Positions 51,301-59,849 of a stretch of 64,000 nt of DNA are shown piece by piece. The stretch's first letter is position 1. Each line of letters begins with the position of its first letter. Source of the DNA: CAVTWH01 sp963850915 (lineage in GTDB: Bacteria; Actinomycetota; Actinomycetes; Mycobacteriales; Micromonosporaceae); assembly GCA_963850915.1 (NCBI GenBank), contig CAWKND010000008.1:62001-126000 (forward strand). Reading direction: 5' to 3'. The position numbers and the translations under genes were made by a program. Below the pieces are notes generated by a model. That model was given only the letters and a program-made list of their open reading frames with translations, had not been told where the DNA came from and did no database searches.

Positions 51301-51324
51301 TTAGCAGCGGGGAGTACAGCATGA
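48304..51324 (+). CDS. NRPS module C-A-T
   Basis: This is a 1006-residue module with C (HHLVFDG, His137-His138, Asp142), A (YTSGSTGQPKG, A3 near residue 575; YGPTET; YRTGD; NGKLD) and T (GGHSL, Ser960). The pocket reads D-I-L-Q-C-G-V-I-W by hand alignment, close to published glycine codes (DILQLGLIW), so Gly or another small residue is suggested. The C domain is short and divergent. A rare TTA codon lies at 51301, close to the 3' end. The start overlaps the ligase stop and the stop overlaps the carrier-protein start. Confidence 0.9.
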   Translation: MTTDAMSRDAMGGARTSLAQQGIWFTTRAADTGSAYHLAMTFTVRPALDVPRLMQAWAAVVGRHPVLRCAVRDEQGVPVLVPAQPPAVQFRAVAADDLDATVANLVRADFDLTAGPLARFAALTVDDGSQVLVLVVHHLVFDGTSKELLAQALTSAYNVSSTVDGRVKLEDRAAARQAGRIAEGLGAARDFWAERWREPGDLVLPGFESTPGGVQPGSAIALSLPGGTVDGATRFETLLAGVYALLTRYGTADPVVAIDLSTRDADTADRIGCWVNELPVAVVVDAEASFRDLVAGTRAALRATYPHREVPLGRAVPGLPPRPALAPVSVSYRRRPADSPPGFAGHDTSVDWLVFPHAVRNALHLHLVDGPDGVTGTLQLPASVPTPAGRRIAEHLNTLLAMALAEPDTAIADLLLLGPDERAQLAAGNETTREWPAGTVVDLVNRQAAATPDAVALEHDSTRMTYAELASAARRIANGLVAQGIHPGDLIGICAERGPALVTGVLGVLTAGAGYLPLDPAYPLARLEFIARDAGARLILGDAGAPLPGVQPLDGFLDLPDTDPGIAVAPESLAYTIYTSGSTGQPKGVQIPHAALTNLLHSFAERLDSKPEHRWLSLTSLSFDISGLELFLPLISGGRIVIAPQPAIRDGAALRRLIDGHGVTHVQATPTSWQLLLAADFHAPGVTALCGGEALPLPLATQLRSRVGRLLNVYGPTETTIWSTAAEIPPAPQRVPLGGPLANTTLHVLDKRLQALPLGVPGELCIGGAGLARGYLGREELTAQRFVPLPGTDERVYRTGDLVRLGHDGELTYLGRLDSQVKLRGHRIELGEIEQTLLRSPGVSQAAVTLDAESGPEPRLLAYLVSAVELDEPGLRGLVAQALPRYMAPAAYLRLPALPLTPNGKLDRRSLPIPAAVAAQHGGSEGGSDLIAAVTAIWQEVLQIDDIAPDDTLFDLGGHSLTIMQITARITKNLGVDVPFDVFFDTPTIEGIAECVEELLAAGSTA

Positions 51325-51560
51325 CGGGCACGGTGGCACAGCTGGTATCCCGGGCGAGCGAGGGCGACGTGACCGCGGCGGACGCGCAGTCGGGTACGCC
51401 GCTGGCGTCGCTGGGGCTGACCTCCCTGGGGTACCTGCGGCTGATCCAGTTGGTGGAGGAGCACTTCGGCGTGGTACTCGACCTCGACGGCGACGCCTCC
51501 TACCTCGACTCGGTACCGGCGCTGGAGAACCATCTGCGCGCGACGGGAACAGCACTCTGA
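51321..51560 (+). CDS. Free-standing acyl/peptidyl carrier protein
   Basis: This is a 79-residue carrier protein. The phosphopantetheine site is Ser35 in LGLTSLGYLRL, with the usual helix-II pattern and an acidic surface. It overlaps both neighbours (ATGA and TGATG). Together with the ligase and the free C domain it could hold the starter acyl group or a tailored amino acid. Confidence 0.85.
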   Translation: MTGTVAQLVSRASEGDVTAADAQSGTPLASLGLTSLGYLRLIQLVEEHFGVVLDLDGDASYLDSVPALENHLRATGTAL

Positions 51561-52930
51561 TGGAACGAATCCTGGAGTTCGCCGGCGCAACCGCACCGCC
51601 GCAGCCGCTGACCTGGGGCCAGTACGCCATCTGGGCGGCCATCGCCCGCACCGCGCCGAACGACCACTACTTCAACCTGCGCCGCCACCTCACGCCCCCG
51701 GCCCGCTGCCGACCACTCGGCGTGGATGCCGCACTCGCCGCCCTCGGCCGGGTGCTCGCACACCACCCGACCCTGCGCGGTCGGGTGGAGACCGTTGCCG
51801 GAGAACCGATCCAGGTGATCGACGCGCACGGCCGCGTCCCGGTGCCGGTGGTCGCCGCCACCGCCGAAGATGCCGAGGACGCCGCGGTACACCTCTCGCA
51901 TGCCCTCACCGCCACCAGGTTCGACTACGCCCACGAGCCCCCGGTACGCCCCGGCCTGGTCACCGTCGACGGTGCCGTGGTCCGTATCGTGCTCGGCTTC
52001 AACCACCTCGCCACCGACGGATTCGGCGCGGATCTGGCCATCCGCGACCTCCGGCTGGCGCTGCTCGGGCGGACCCCACCGCCGGCCGGTGACAGCCTGG
52101 CCCTCGGCGCCGAGCAGCGTGCGGCCAGCGGGCGGCAGCGCAGCGCCGAGGTCGTGGAGTTCTGGGCGCGCAGCTACCGCGCGCTGCCCCCGACGATGTT
52201 GGGTACCGAGCGGGCCGAGCCGGAGCCGGTACGTTGGCGGGTCGGCCGGCTGCGCTCGCCGGCTCTCGCGCTCGCCGCCGGTACCCTCGCCCACCGGTAC
52301 CGGGTCAGCGTCTCCACCGTACTGCTCGCAGCCACGGCAGCACTGGTCGCCGCGGACAGCGGTCAGCCACACGCGGCGATCCTCACCATCGTGAACAACC
52401 GGTTCACCCCGGCCCAGCAGAGTCTCGTCTCCACCCTCTCCCAGGAGGGTCTGTTCGTCCTGGACACCAGCACTGCCAACGAGTTCGGCAAGCTGCTCAC
52501 CCCGGCATGGCGCTCGGCACTACGCGCCTACCGGGTCGGCCAGTACGACCAGGCGGCGCTGGACGACGCACTGAGCCGGGTCAGCGCCGAGCGTGGCGAA
52601 CTCATCCACCCGCAGTGCTGCTTCAACGACATGCGCCCCGCCGACCGGACACCGGCTGCCGCCGCCGACTGGACGCAGGTACGGGAGGCGCTGTCCCGTA
52701 CCGAGTTCAGCTGGGCGCCGTCCCAGGCGAAGGTGAGTTGCCGGCTCTGCGCGCACGTCACCGCCGAGGGCCCGGCACTGACCTACCAGCTGACCGGCGA
52801 CACCCGGTACCTTCCGGCAGCCCGGATCGAGGCGTACCTGCGCGCGCTGGAGTGGCTCGTGGTCACCGCCACCGACCGCCCGGTACCCCTCGCCGAACTC
52901 CCCGCACTCCTGGCGGGCGTACCCGCGTGA
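51560..52930 (+). CDS. Free-standing condensation-domain protein
   Basis: This is a 456-residue protein of the condensation/acyltransferase superfamily. The active-site motif is NHLATDG (Asn148-His149, Asp153): the second, catalytic His is kept while the first is Asn. Such free C domains join a carrier-bound acyl or amino acid to another carrier or to a soluble amine. It follows the free carrier protein with overlapping codons, so the two probably act together in initiation or in off-loading. Confidence 0.82.
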   Translation: MERILEFAGATAPPQPLTWGQYAIWAAIARTAPNDHYFNLRRHLTPPARCRPLGVDAALAALGRVLAHHPTLRGRVETVAGEPIQVIDAHGRVPVPVVAATAEDAEDAAVHLSHALTATRFDYAHEPPVRPGLVTVDGAVVRIVLGFNHLATDGFGADLAIRDLRLALLGRTPPPAGDSLALGAEQRAASGRQRSAEVVEFWARSYRALPPTMLGTERAEPEPVRWRVGRLRSPALALAAGTLAHRYRVSVSTVLLAATAALVAADSGQPHAAILTIVNNRFTPAQQSLVSTLSQEGLFVLDTSTANEFGKLLTPAWRSALRAYRVGQYDQAALDDALSRVSAERGELIHPQCCFNDMRPADRTPAAAADWTQVREALSRTEFSWAPSQAKVSCRLCAHVTAEGPALTYQLTGDTRYLPAARIEAYLRALEWLVVTATDRPVPLAELPALLAGVPA

Positions 52931-54804
52931 GCCTGGCCGGCTGGGCCACTCAAACCTCCGTCGTCGCCGGGGGCGTACTCCCCTTCGAACTGCGCTGTGT
53001 CAACGGCTTCGCACCTGGCCACTACACGGTCACGGTGGTGGACGTGGCCACCGACCGGGTACTGCTCCAGACGACGGCGGCTGGTCCACAGTGGACACTC
53101 GCGATCCCGGCCGGCTGGCGGAGCTCCCTCTACCGGGCGGCCTTCTCCAGCCGGGGCGCCGACGAGCCGGACAGCCCGGACGCCGACGTGCATTTCGTGG
53201 TACGCGCGCCGACACCGCGCAGCGGCGCGCTGCTGTCCGTACCGTTCCTCACCTGGCAGGCGTACAACCGCTCCGGCGTACCCGGCGAGGGGCTCTACTA
53301 CGCGGAGGAGCCGACCCGCGCCGACCGGGTCAGCTTCGACCGGCCGGGTGGCGGCCCACCACCGGAGCGCTGGGAGCACGGCCTGATCCGCTGGCTGCCC
53401 ACCGCCGGATACCCCGTCGACTACTGCTCCAACGTCGACCTACACAGCCTTGACGAAAAGAGCGGCGACGGGCTTCTGGACGGGTACCGGCTGCTGATCG
53501 TCAACGGGCACGACGAGTACTGGTCGGCGCAGATGCGCGACGCCGTCGAACGGTTCGTGACGGCTGGCGGCAACCTCGCCATCCTCGCCGCCAACACGTC
53601 CTGGTGGCAGATCCGGCTCGGCACCGACCGGCGCACCATGACCTGCTACCGCGACGCGGTCCGCGATCCGTTGGCTGCCAGCGATCCGGCGCACGCCACC
53701 GTCGAATGGTCCAGCGCCCCGGTGCACCGCCCGGAGAACAGCTTCACCGGCGTCAGTTACGGCCGGGGCGCGGGTACCTGGGGTACCAACATGGGGCGGA
53801 TGCGCGAGGAGAGCTACCGGGTACGCTTCGCCGACCACTGGGTCTTCGACGGGACCGGGCTCGCCGACGGGGACAGCTTCGCCAAGGGCGCGCTCGGCTA
53901 CGAGACGGATGCCGCCGAGTTCGAGGAGATCGACGGGGTACCCCGAGCCACCGGCCGTGACGGTACCGCCCGCTCGTTCGTCATCCTCGCCACCGCGGAT
54001 CTGCGTCACTGGCGCTCGTACGGGCAGGGCGGGTACGCCACCATGGGTACCTTCCCGCTGGGCCGGGGTACCGTCGTCAACGCGGCCACCGTCAACTGGG
54101 GCGCCGCCCTCGCCGATCCGGTGGTCGACCGGATCACCCGCAATATTCTCGACCGGCTCCTCGAACCGGCCCAGACCCGCTGGGAGACAATCGGTTCCGG
54201 CCAACCGGGTGCCGCGCTCGCGGCGTGCGACGGGATCCTCTTCACGGCCGGGGACGACGGAATCCTGCGCGCCCGCGAACTGTGCGGCCAGAACCTCACC
54301 TGGCAGGCGATCGACGAGGCGCCGCCGATGCGGGCGCTCACCGTGCCCCGGGAGGCGGTACCGGGGGTCCCGCTCGGGCTCTGCGGGGTGACCGTCGACG
54401 GCGACCTCGTCTACCGGGATCCGGTGCTGGACAAGTCCCCCTGGCGGACCATCGCCCACGGCGTACCAGCCGGCGTGGTCGGCCTCGCCTGCCTCGACGG
54501 CGGCCTGTACGCGGCCACCACGGCCGGCGAGCTGTGGCACGCACCAACAGCGGCACTCGGGGACGGCTGTCCGAAGTGGACGGTGGTGGACGAAGCACCG
54601 GGCGTGGTCGCGCTCACCGGCCTGAGCAGCCTGCTGTTCGCGGTCACCGAGGACGGAACGGTCCAGTGGCGCCGCCCGCTACCCGGCCCCGCCCTGTGGA
54701 CCCCACTCGCCACCGCACCGGCGGGTACCACCGCACTCGCCGGCGCGGCCGGCATGCTGGTGGCCGGCGGCGACCAGCTCCATTGGCGGCCCGCCACACC
54801 CTGA
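52927..54804 (+). CDS. N,N-dimethylformamidase beta-subunit-like protein in the NRPS operon
   Basis: This is a 625-residue protein. Residues about 90-415 match the large-subunit family of N,N-dimethylformamidase (FLTWQAYNRSG, PVDYCSNVDLH, LLIVNGHDEYWS, GGNLAILAANTSWWQIR), an amidotransferase-like fold with a possible Asp/His/Glu metal site. About 200 C-terminal residues repeat short LYAATTAGELWH-type beta units, suggesting a beta-propeller. The GTG overlaps the stop of the C-domain gene, so it belongs to the operon. It could hydrolyse or transfer an amide in the product or be structural; the catalytic role is unproven. Confidence 0.7.
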   Translation: MSLAGWATQTSVVAGGVLPFELRCVNGFAPGHYTVTVVDVATDRVLLQTTAAGPQWTLAIPAGWRSSLYRAAFSSRGADEPDSPDADVHFVVRAPTPRSGALLSVPFLTWQAYNRSGVPGEGLYYAEEPTRADRVSFDRPGGGPPPERWEHGLIRWLPTAGYPVDYCSNVDLHSLDEKSGDGLLDGYRLLIVNGHDEYWSAQMRDAVERFVTAGGNLAILAANTSWWQIRLGTDRRTMTCYRDAVRDPLAASDPAHATVEWSSAPVHRPENSFTGVSYGRGAGTWGTNMGRMREESYRVRFADHWVFDGTGLADGDSFAKGALGYETDAAEFEEIDGVPRATGRDGTARSFVILATADLRHWRSYGQGGYATMGTFPLGRGTVVNAATVNWGAALADPVVDRITRNILDRLLEPAQTRWETIGSGQPGAALAACDGILFTAGDDGILRARELCGQNLTWQAIDEAPPMRALTVPREAVPGVPLGLCGVTVDGDLVYRDPVLDKSPWRTIAHGVPAGVVGLACLDGGLYAATTAGELWHAPTAALGDGCPKWTVVDEAPGVVALTGLSSLLFAVTEDGTVQWRRPLPGPALWTPLATAPAGTTALAGAAGMLVAGGDQLHWRPATP

Positions 54805-54906
54805 CGGCCGAGGCGCACTGTCGCGCTCACGACTCGAACACGACGCCGGGGCGCCTCCGAACTACTGTGCGGGGTCCATCGACCGCCGTTAGTAGGGACC
54901 GCCAGC

Positions 54907-55539
54907 ATGCCGTACCCACGCCGTACCCCCGCTCTGTTGATCGCGGCGGTCGCCCTGACCGGACTGGTCGCCGGCTGCTCGAAATCCCCCGCTGCCAAGC
55001 CTTCCGGCGCGCCGGCCACCTCCGCCCAGCCGGGCCCGGCAGCCAGCAGCGCGACGCCCGCGGCCGCCGCGCCAACCTGCGCCGAAATCAAGAACGCGGC
55101 GGTACGCGGCCTGATCGACCCGTACTACTCGTTCGGTGACGCCGGGGCGGCGCTGGTCGACGGCGGCTACTCGGGCGACGGCGGCCTGGTACTGGCCGTG
55201 CAGCAGCCGTGTACCACCGGCGACCTCGGCGGCGAGATCGGCAACGTGACGGTCGGCACGATCATGAACAGCATCACCGGTACCACCGGGCGTACCTGGA
55301 ATGTCATGCTGTGCAGCACATCCAAGGGCCACGTACTCTGCGTCGTGCACTTCGCCCTGGACGACCGCGACCCGATCGAGTCCGTCGCGGTGGCCGACAA
55401 GAAGCTGACGCTGGTCTACCTGACCCGCGCGGACGGCGCCGATCCGGCCACGGTCACCATCCGCCGCACCGCCGTCTACGCCGCCGACGGCACGATCCTG
55501 AAGGAGCAGTCCCACACGGACGCCCCGTACAGTTCATAA
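54907..55539 (+). CDS. Small lipoprotein of unknown function
   Basis: This is a 210-residue lipoprotein. The signal peptide ends in the lipobox LVAGC (Cys about residue 24), followed by an Ala/Pro/Ser-rich tether and a globular domain with several Cys. It resembles no family I can name. An inverted repeat GAGGCGC...GCGCCTC lies between it and the NRPS operon, so it is probably transcribed separately. Confidence 0.75.
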   Translation: MPYPRRTPALLIAAVALTGLVAGCSKSPAAKPSGAPATSAQPGPAASSATPAAAAPTCAEIKNAAVRGLIDPYYSFGDAGAALVDGGYSGDGGLVLAVQQPCTTGDLGGEIGNVTVGTIMNSITGTTGRTWNVMLCSTSKGHVLCVVHFALDDRDPIESVAVADKKLTLVYLTRADGADPATVTIRRTAVYAADGTILKEQSHTDAPYSS

Positions 55540-55558
55540 CTGGCAAGACAAAGACGGC

Positions 55559-56047
55559 TCACTCCTCGCCGCGTTCCCGGCGCTTCTCCGCGAGCCGCTG
55601 CTGGATGAGCTCGTTCGCCGCCGCGATCGTCGCACCGGTCTCCGCCCACCGAGCCGCCCGCTCGGCCCGCTCCTGCGGATCGGGCAGTTGGTAGTACGAC
55701 GTAGCAGCGGACGCGGGCTGGGTACCCGGTGGCTGGTTCAGCAACTCCTCGAAGCCGCTGTCCGTCGGCTGCCGACCAGACTTGTGCCGGAGCTTGGGAT
55801 CGGACTTGTCGAAGCGCACCCGCTGATCCTTGGTGTTCACCTCGACCCCGACGACATCGCCGGGCTGCGGCGCCTCGAAGTGGACGGAGTTGTTCGGCTG
55901 CGGTACCCGCGCCCGGAACACCCGGCCGTCGGCGGTCCGTACGTCCACGATGTACTCCGACAGCGAGTAGTTACCGCCGTTACTGGACCAGGTGACGTGG
56001 GTGTCGACGACGGTCCCCGTCGCCGGCTGCCAGTCGTTACCGAACAT
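55559..56047 (-). CDS. Small soluble protein of unknown function
   Basis: This is a 162-residue protein. The first half is beta-rich (GTVVDTHVTWSS, YIVDVRTADGRVFRARV) and looks like a small barrel. The second half is a hydrophilic linker and a charged helix rich in Arg, Glu and Ala. The ATG at 56047 has GGGAGGT upstream. I do not recognise the family. It is convergent with the lipoprotein gene. Confidence 0.7.
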   Translation of the reverse strand: MFGNDWQPATGTVVDTHVTWSSNGGNYSLSEYIVDVRTADGRVFRARVPQPNNSVHFEAPQPGDVVGVEVNTKDQRVRFDKSDPKLRHKSGRQPTDSGFEELLNQPPGTQPASAATSYYQLPDPQERAERAARWAETGATIAAANELIQQRLAEKRRERGEE

Positions 56048-56116
56048 CGGGACCTCCCGCACAGGACAGTTCAACGACCGAATTCTATCCGTGCGCCAAC
56101 TTCGGTTGAGTCGTGT

Positions 56117-58114
56117 TCAGGACGCCGCGACGGGGAACTTGCGCTCGTCGCGGGAGAGGCGGGCGACGATGTCGTCCAGGAGCGCTTCGACATCCGGCTC
56201 CGCCGATCCCGGCCACTCGTCGATGAGCCGGTGCAGCGTCGCCCGCTCGGTGGCCAGCAGCGTCTGCGCGGTCGTGCGACCGGCCGGGGTCACGGTGACC
56301 GTCCCGCCGGCGACCTCCGCCAGCCCCCGGTCCCGCAGTTGGCCGGCAACCCGCTCGACAGTGTCGACGGGGGTACCCGAGGTCTGCGCCATCGCCGGGA
56401 CCGTGCGCGTGCCGTCGGCCGCGACCCGGCTGAGCATCCACAGCTGTCCGGGCGTCAGATCCGAGCCCATCGCGCGGCCGAGCTCCCCGTAGGCGCGCAG
56501 CCGGTTCTCCCGGCCGATCGACCGCCAGACCAGGACCCGCAGCTCCTCCAGCGAGGTCCGGCTGTTCGGCAGGGCGAACACCTCGCCGATCTCCGGGCGG
56601 TCCGCCGCCGTGCGCAGCCGGACCTCGGGAATGAGCCAGGCAAGGGCAAAAGCCAGCAGCCCCACCGGTACCGCGGCGAAGAAGATCGTGTGGATCGAGT
56701 GGACGTACGCGCCGATGTACCAGTCCCGCACCGCGGCCGGGCACGCGTTGAGGGCGGCCGTGGCGCCGGAGAGGGACTGCGGCGCACACGCCCCGACCGC
56801 GCCGGCCGGAATCCCGACCGACAAGTGGTGGGTCAGCTGCGAGTTGAAGACCGTACCGAAGACGGCCACCCCGACCGAGCTGCCGATCGACCGGAAGAAG
56901 GTGGCGCCACTCGTGGCTGTGCCGAGATCCCGGTAATCCACGGCGTTCTGTACCGCCAGCACGAGTACCTGCATCACCATGCCCAGCCCGACGCCCAGCA
57001 CGAACATGTACGCACTCGACTCCAGGCCACTGGTCGCCGCGTCCATCCGGGACAACAGGAACAGCCCGACGGTGAAAACGGCACACCCAACAATCGGGAA
57101 CACCTTGTACCGGCCGGTCCGGCTGATCACCTGACCACTGCCGATGGAGGTGAGCAGCAGGCCGAGCATCAGCGGCAGCAGCTTCAGGCCGGACACGGTG
57201 GGACTGTTGCCCTGCACCACCTGCAGGTACAACGGCAGGTAGGTGATCGCGCCGAACATGGCGAAGCCGACCGCGAAGCCGACCACCGAGGTGGTCGCGA
57301 AGACCCGGTTGGCGAACAGCCGCAGCGGCATGACCGGCTCCGGTGCGCGGGCCTCGACCCACCAGAACCCCACCACGCAGAGCGCGGCGAGCAGCGACAG
57401 GCCGATCACCTCGGTCGAACCCCACGCCCACTGCGACCCGCCGAGGCTGGTCACCAGCACGATGCAGGTGGCCACCGTGGCGAGCAGCGCGATACCCAGG
57501 TAGTCGATGGTCGGCTTGACCCGAGCCGTCGTCCTCGGTAGGACCGCCACCACGACGATCAGCGCGACCACGCCGATCGGCAGGTTGATCAGGAACACCC
57601 AGCGCCACGACAGGTTGTCGACGAAGAAGCCGCCCAGCAGTGGGCCGGCCACGCTCGCGACGCCGAAGACAGCACCGAAGGCTCCCTGGTACTTGCCCCG
57701 CTCCCGGGGTGGGACCACATCCCCGATGATCGCCTGGGCCAGCACCATCAGACCGCCACCACCGACGCCCTGTACCGCGCGGTACAGGATCAGCTGCAGC
57801 ATGTTCTGGGCGGTACCGGACAGCGCCGAGCCGATCAGGAAGATGACGATGCAGATGATGAAGAGCGTCTTGCGGCCGTACAGATCGCCGAGCTTGCCCC
57901 ACAGCGGCGTGGTCACCGTCGAGGCGAGCAGGTAGGCGGTGACCACCCAGGACAGGTGCGCCGCACCACCGACATCGCGGACGATGGTCGGCAGCGCGGT
58001 CGCCACAATGGTCTGATCCAGCGCGGCGAGCAGCATCGCCAGCATCAGGCCGGTGAAGATCGTCCAGATGGCGCGCGAGGAGAGCTTTTCGTCCGTGGCC
58101 GGAGCCGTGGTCAC
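56117..58114 (-). CDS. MFS multidrug exporter (DHA2/EmrB-QacA type) fused to a MarR-like domain
   Basis: This is a 665-residue protein. The first 490 residues form a 14-helix drug:H+ antiporter with the motif-A-like GKLGDLYGRK and the ALDQTIVATALPTI helix-1 signature of EmrB/QacA pumps. The last 150 residues form a soluble MarR-like winged helix (GSDLTPGQLWMLSRVA, VERVAGQLRDRGLAEV). The GTG at 58114 follows GGGGAGGGGAG. It may export the NRPS product or give general resistance. The SDR gene lies upstream on the same strand, 95 bases away, so the two may be co-transcribed from the TetR-controlled promoter. Confidence 0.88.
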   Translation of the reverse strand: MTTAPATDEKLSSRAIWTIFTGLMLAMLLAALDQTIVATALPTIVRDVGGAAHLSWVVTAYLLASTVTTPLWGKLGDLYGRKTLFIICIVIFLIGSALSGTAQNMLQLILYRAVQGVGGGGLMVLAQAIIGDVVPPRERGKYQGAFGAVFGVASVAGPLLGGFFVDNLSWRWVFLINLPIGVVALIVVVAVLPRTTARVKPTIDYLGIALLATVATCIVLVTSLGGSQWAWGSTEVIGLSLLAALCVVGFWWVEARAPEPVMPLRLFANRVFATTSVVGFAVGFAMFGAITYLPLYLQVVQGNSPTVSGLKLLPLMLGLLLTSIGSGQVISRTGRYKVFPIVGCAVFTVGLFLLSRMDAATSGLESSAYMFVLGVGLGMVMQVLVLAVQNAVDYRDLGTATSGATFFRSIGSSVGVAVFGTVFNSQLTHHLSVGIPAGAVGACAPQSLSGATAALNACPAAVRDWYIGAYVHSIHTIFFAAVPVGLLAFALAWLIPEVRLRTAADRPEIGEVFALPNSRTSLEELRVLVWRSIGRENRLRAYGELGRAMGSDLTPGQLWMLSRVAADGTRTVPAMAQTSGTPVDTVERVAGQLRDRGLAEVAGGTVTVTPAGRTTAQTLLATERATLHRLIDEWPGSAEPDVEALLDDIVARLSRDERKFPVAAS

Positions 58115-58208
58115 CGCCGCTCCCCTCCCCTGCACCGTCTGGATCTCATGGTGCATTGGGCGGTGGCCGCCCGGCATGGCCGCCGGCGGAAATCACCCGG
58201 CCGGGCGG

Positions 58209-59099
58209 CTACTGCTTGAAGTAGTAGCCGGCTTCGAGGTCGGCGATGAGCCCGGGGTGTACCGGCTTCCAGCCGAGCAGGCGCTGCGTTGCCGTACTCG
58301 ACGCCACCGAGTCCAGCGCGAAGAAGCGCGCCATCCAGCCGAAGTGCTCGACGGCCTGGTCGGCGGGGATGGCGACCACCGGCAGCTCGAGACCGTGCCC
58401 GATCGCCTCGGCGATGGCCCGGGTCGGTACCCCCTCCTCGGCAGTGGCGTGCCAGCTGGTACCGGCCGGCGCGGCGTCGACAGCGAGCCGGACCAGGTTC
58501 GCGGCGTCCAGCCGGTGTACCGCCGGCCACCGGTTGCTCCCGTCGCCGAGGTAGCCGGAGACGCCCTTCTCGCGGGCGATGCCGACGAGCGTGGCGATGA
58601 AGCCGTGATCGCCGGCGCCGTGCACGGTGGGCGCGAACCGGATCGCCGACGGGCGTACCCCGCGCGCGGCGAACGACAGTGCCGCGTGCGCGTTGGCGAT
58701 CCGCGGGTGGCCGCTCGGGTCGGCTACGTCCTGCTCGGTCGCGGGCCGGTCGACCACGAGCCCGAGCACGCCCGAGGCGATCACGAACGGCGCGCCGGTA
58801 CCCTCCAACGCCGTGCCGATCGCGTTGATCGCCGCCAGGTCGGTCTGCGCCGCGTCCGCCATCCGGGAGAAGTCATGGTTGTACCCGAGGTGCACCACGC
58901 CGTCCGACTTGGCGGCCGCCGCGCTCAGCCCGTCGAGGTCGTCCAGTTCACCACGGTGTACCTCGGCGCCCAGCGCGTCGACCGCCGCGGCGGCGCTGTC
59001 CGAGCGGGCCAGCCCGACCACCTGATGGCCGGAGTTGAGCAGCTCGGGGACGACGGCGGAGCCGATCCACCCGGACGCGCCGGTGACGAAGATACGCAT
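58209..59099 (-). CDS. Extended SDR / NAD-dependent epimerase family protein
   Basis: This is a 296-residue extended (atypical) SDR with the cofactor loop TGASGWIGSAV. In place of a canonical YxxxK, the region SFAARGVRPSAIRFAP follows the NmrA/epimerase-like pattern. The ATG at 59099 has GGAGG upstream. It is divergent from the TetR gene across a perfect inverted repeat, the usual arrangement of a TetR target. Confidence 0.88.
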   Translation of the reverse strand: MRIFVTGASGWIGSAVVPELLNSGHQVVGLARSDSAAAAVDALGAEVHRGELDDLDGLSAAAAKSDGVVHLGYNHDFSRMADAAQTDLAAINAIGTALEGTGAPFVIASGVLGLVVDRPATEQDVADPSGHPRIANAHAALSFAARGVRPSAIRFAPTVHGAGDHGFIATLVGIAREKGVSGYLGDGSNRWPAVHRLDAANLVRLAVDAAPAGTSWHATAEEGVPTRAIAEAIGHGLELPVVAIPADQAVEHFGWMARFFALDSVASSTATQRLLGWKPVHPGLIADLEAGYYFKQ

Positions 59100-59140
59100 G
59101 AGAACCTCCACGGGGTTGGCCCCTGGACGAGAGGCCGGTG

Positions 59141-59188
59141 ATGTCACTTGATGACATCACACTAGCAGGTGATGTCATCAAGTGACAT
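59141..59188. promoter_or_regulatory. TetR operator, perfect 20-bp inverted repeat
   Basis: ATGTCACTTGATGACATCAC, 8 bases, then its exact complement. Each arm contains the smaller palindrome TGATGACATCA with one central mismatch, so two dimers could bind. It lies between the divergent SDR and tetR-type genes, and the right arm reaches the possible tetR start. Confidence 0.85.
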
Positions 59189-59771
59189 GACTAGACTCAT
59201 GCCCGTGGTGCGGTGGGAAGGCGACGCGAGCGGGCGGCTCCGCGAGGCAGCGATGCAGCTCTACGTCGAGCGTGGCTTCGACCAGACCACCGTCGCCGAG
59301 ATCGCGAAGCGGGCCGGGCTCACGGCGAGGACCTTCTTCCGGTACTTCGCGGACAAGCGGGAGGTACTCTTCGCCGGCTCGGCAGAGCTGGAGGAGCAGC
59401 TGGTACGCGCCCTCGAGGCGGCCCCGAAGTCCGCCTCCCCCATGCAGGCCGTATCGGCCGCACTCGACGCCGCGGCCACCGTGCTTGGGCGGCACCCCGA
59501 GTTCTCCCGGCAGCGCCAGTCCGTCATCAACGCCAACGCGGTACTGCGCGAGCGCGAACTGATCAAGATGGCGTCACTCGGCGCCGCCCTCGCCGCTGGC
59601 CTGCGCCGACGTGGCATACCCGATCCGGACGCGAGCTTGGCCGCCGAGAGCGGGATCGTCGTACTCCGGGTCGCCTTCGAACGTTGGGTCAGCGGGCCGG
59701 ACCAAACCGACCTGGCACAGCACATGCGCGACGCGCTCACCCGGCTCACCACCATCACCACCGCCCGCTGA
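59187..59771 (+). CDS. TetR-family transcriptional regulator
   Basis: This is a regulator of about 194 residues with the helix-turn-helix TTVAEIAKRAGLTARTFFRYF near the N-terminus and an all-helical ligand domain. Starts at 59187, 59199 or 59205 are possible; none has a ribosome site, so the message may be leaderless. It probably represses the SDR gene (and perhaps the pump gene behind it) and itself through the large inverted repeat. Confidence 0.9.
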   Translation: MTRLMPVVRWEGDASGRLREAAMQLYVERGFDQTTVAEIAKRAGLTARTFFRYFADKREVLFAGSAELEEQLVRALEAAPKSASPMQAVSAALDAAATVLGRHPEFSRQRQSVINANAVLRERELIKMASLGAALAAGLRRRGIPDPDASLAAESGIVVLRVAFERWVSGPDQTDLAQHMRDALTRLTTITTAR

Positions 59772-59849
59772 TCCAAGGCGGCGATGTCCACCGGCGTTCT
59801 GCCGCCGTAGCGTGATCGGCGCGTAACGGCAGCCCCCGACGATTCCACT

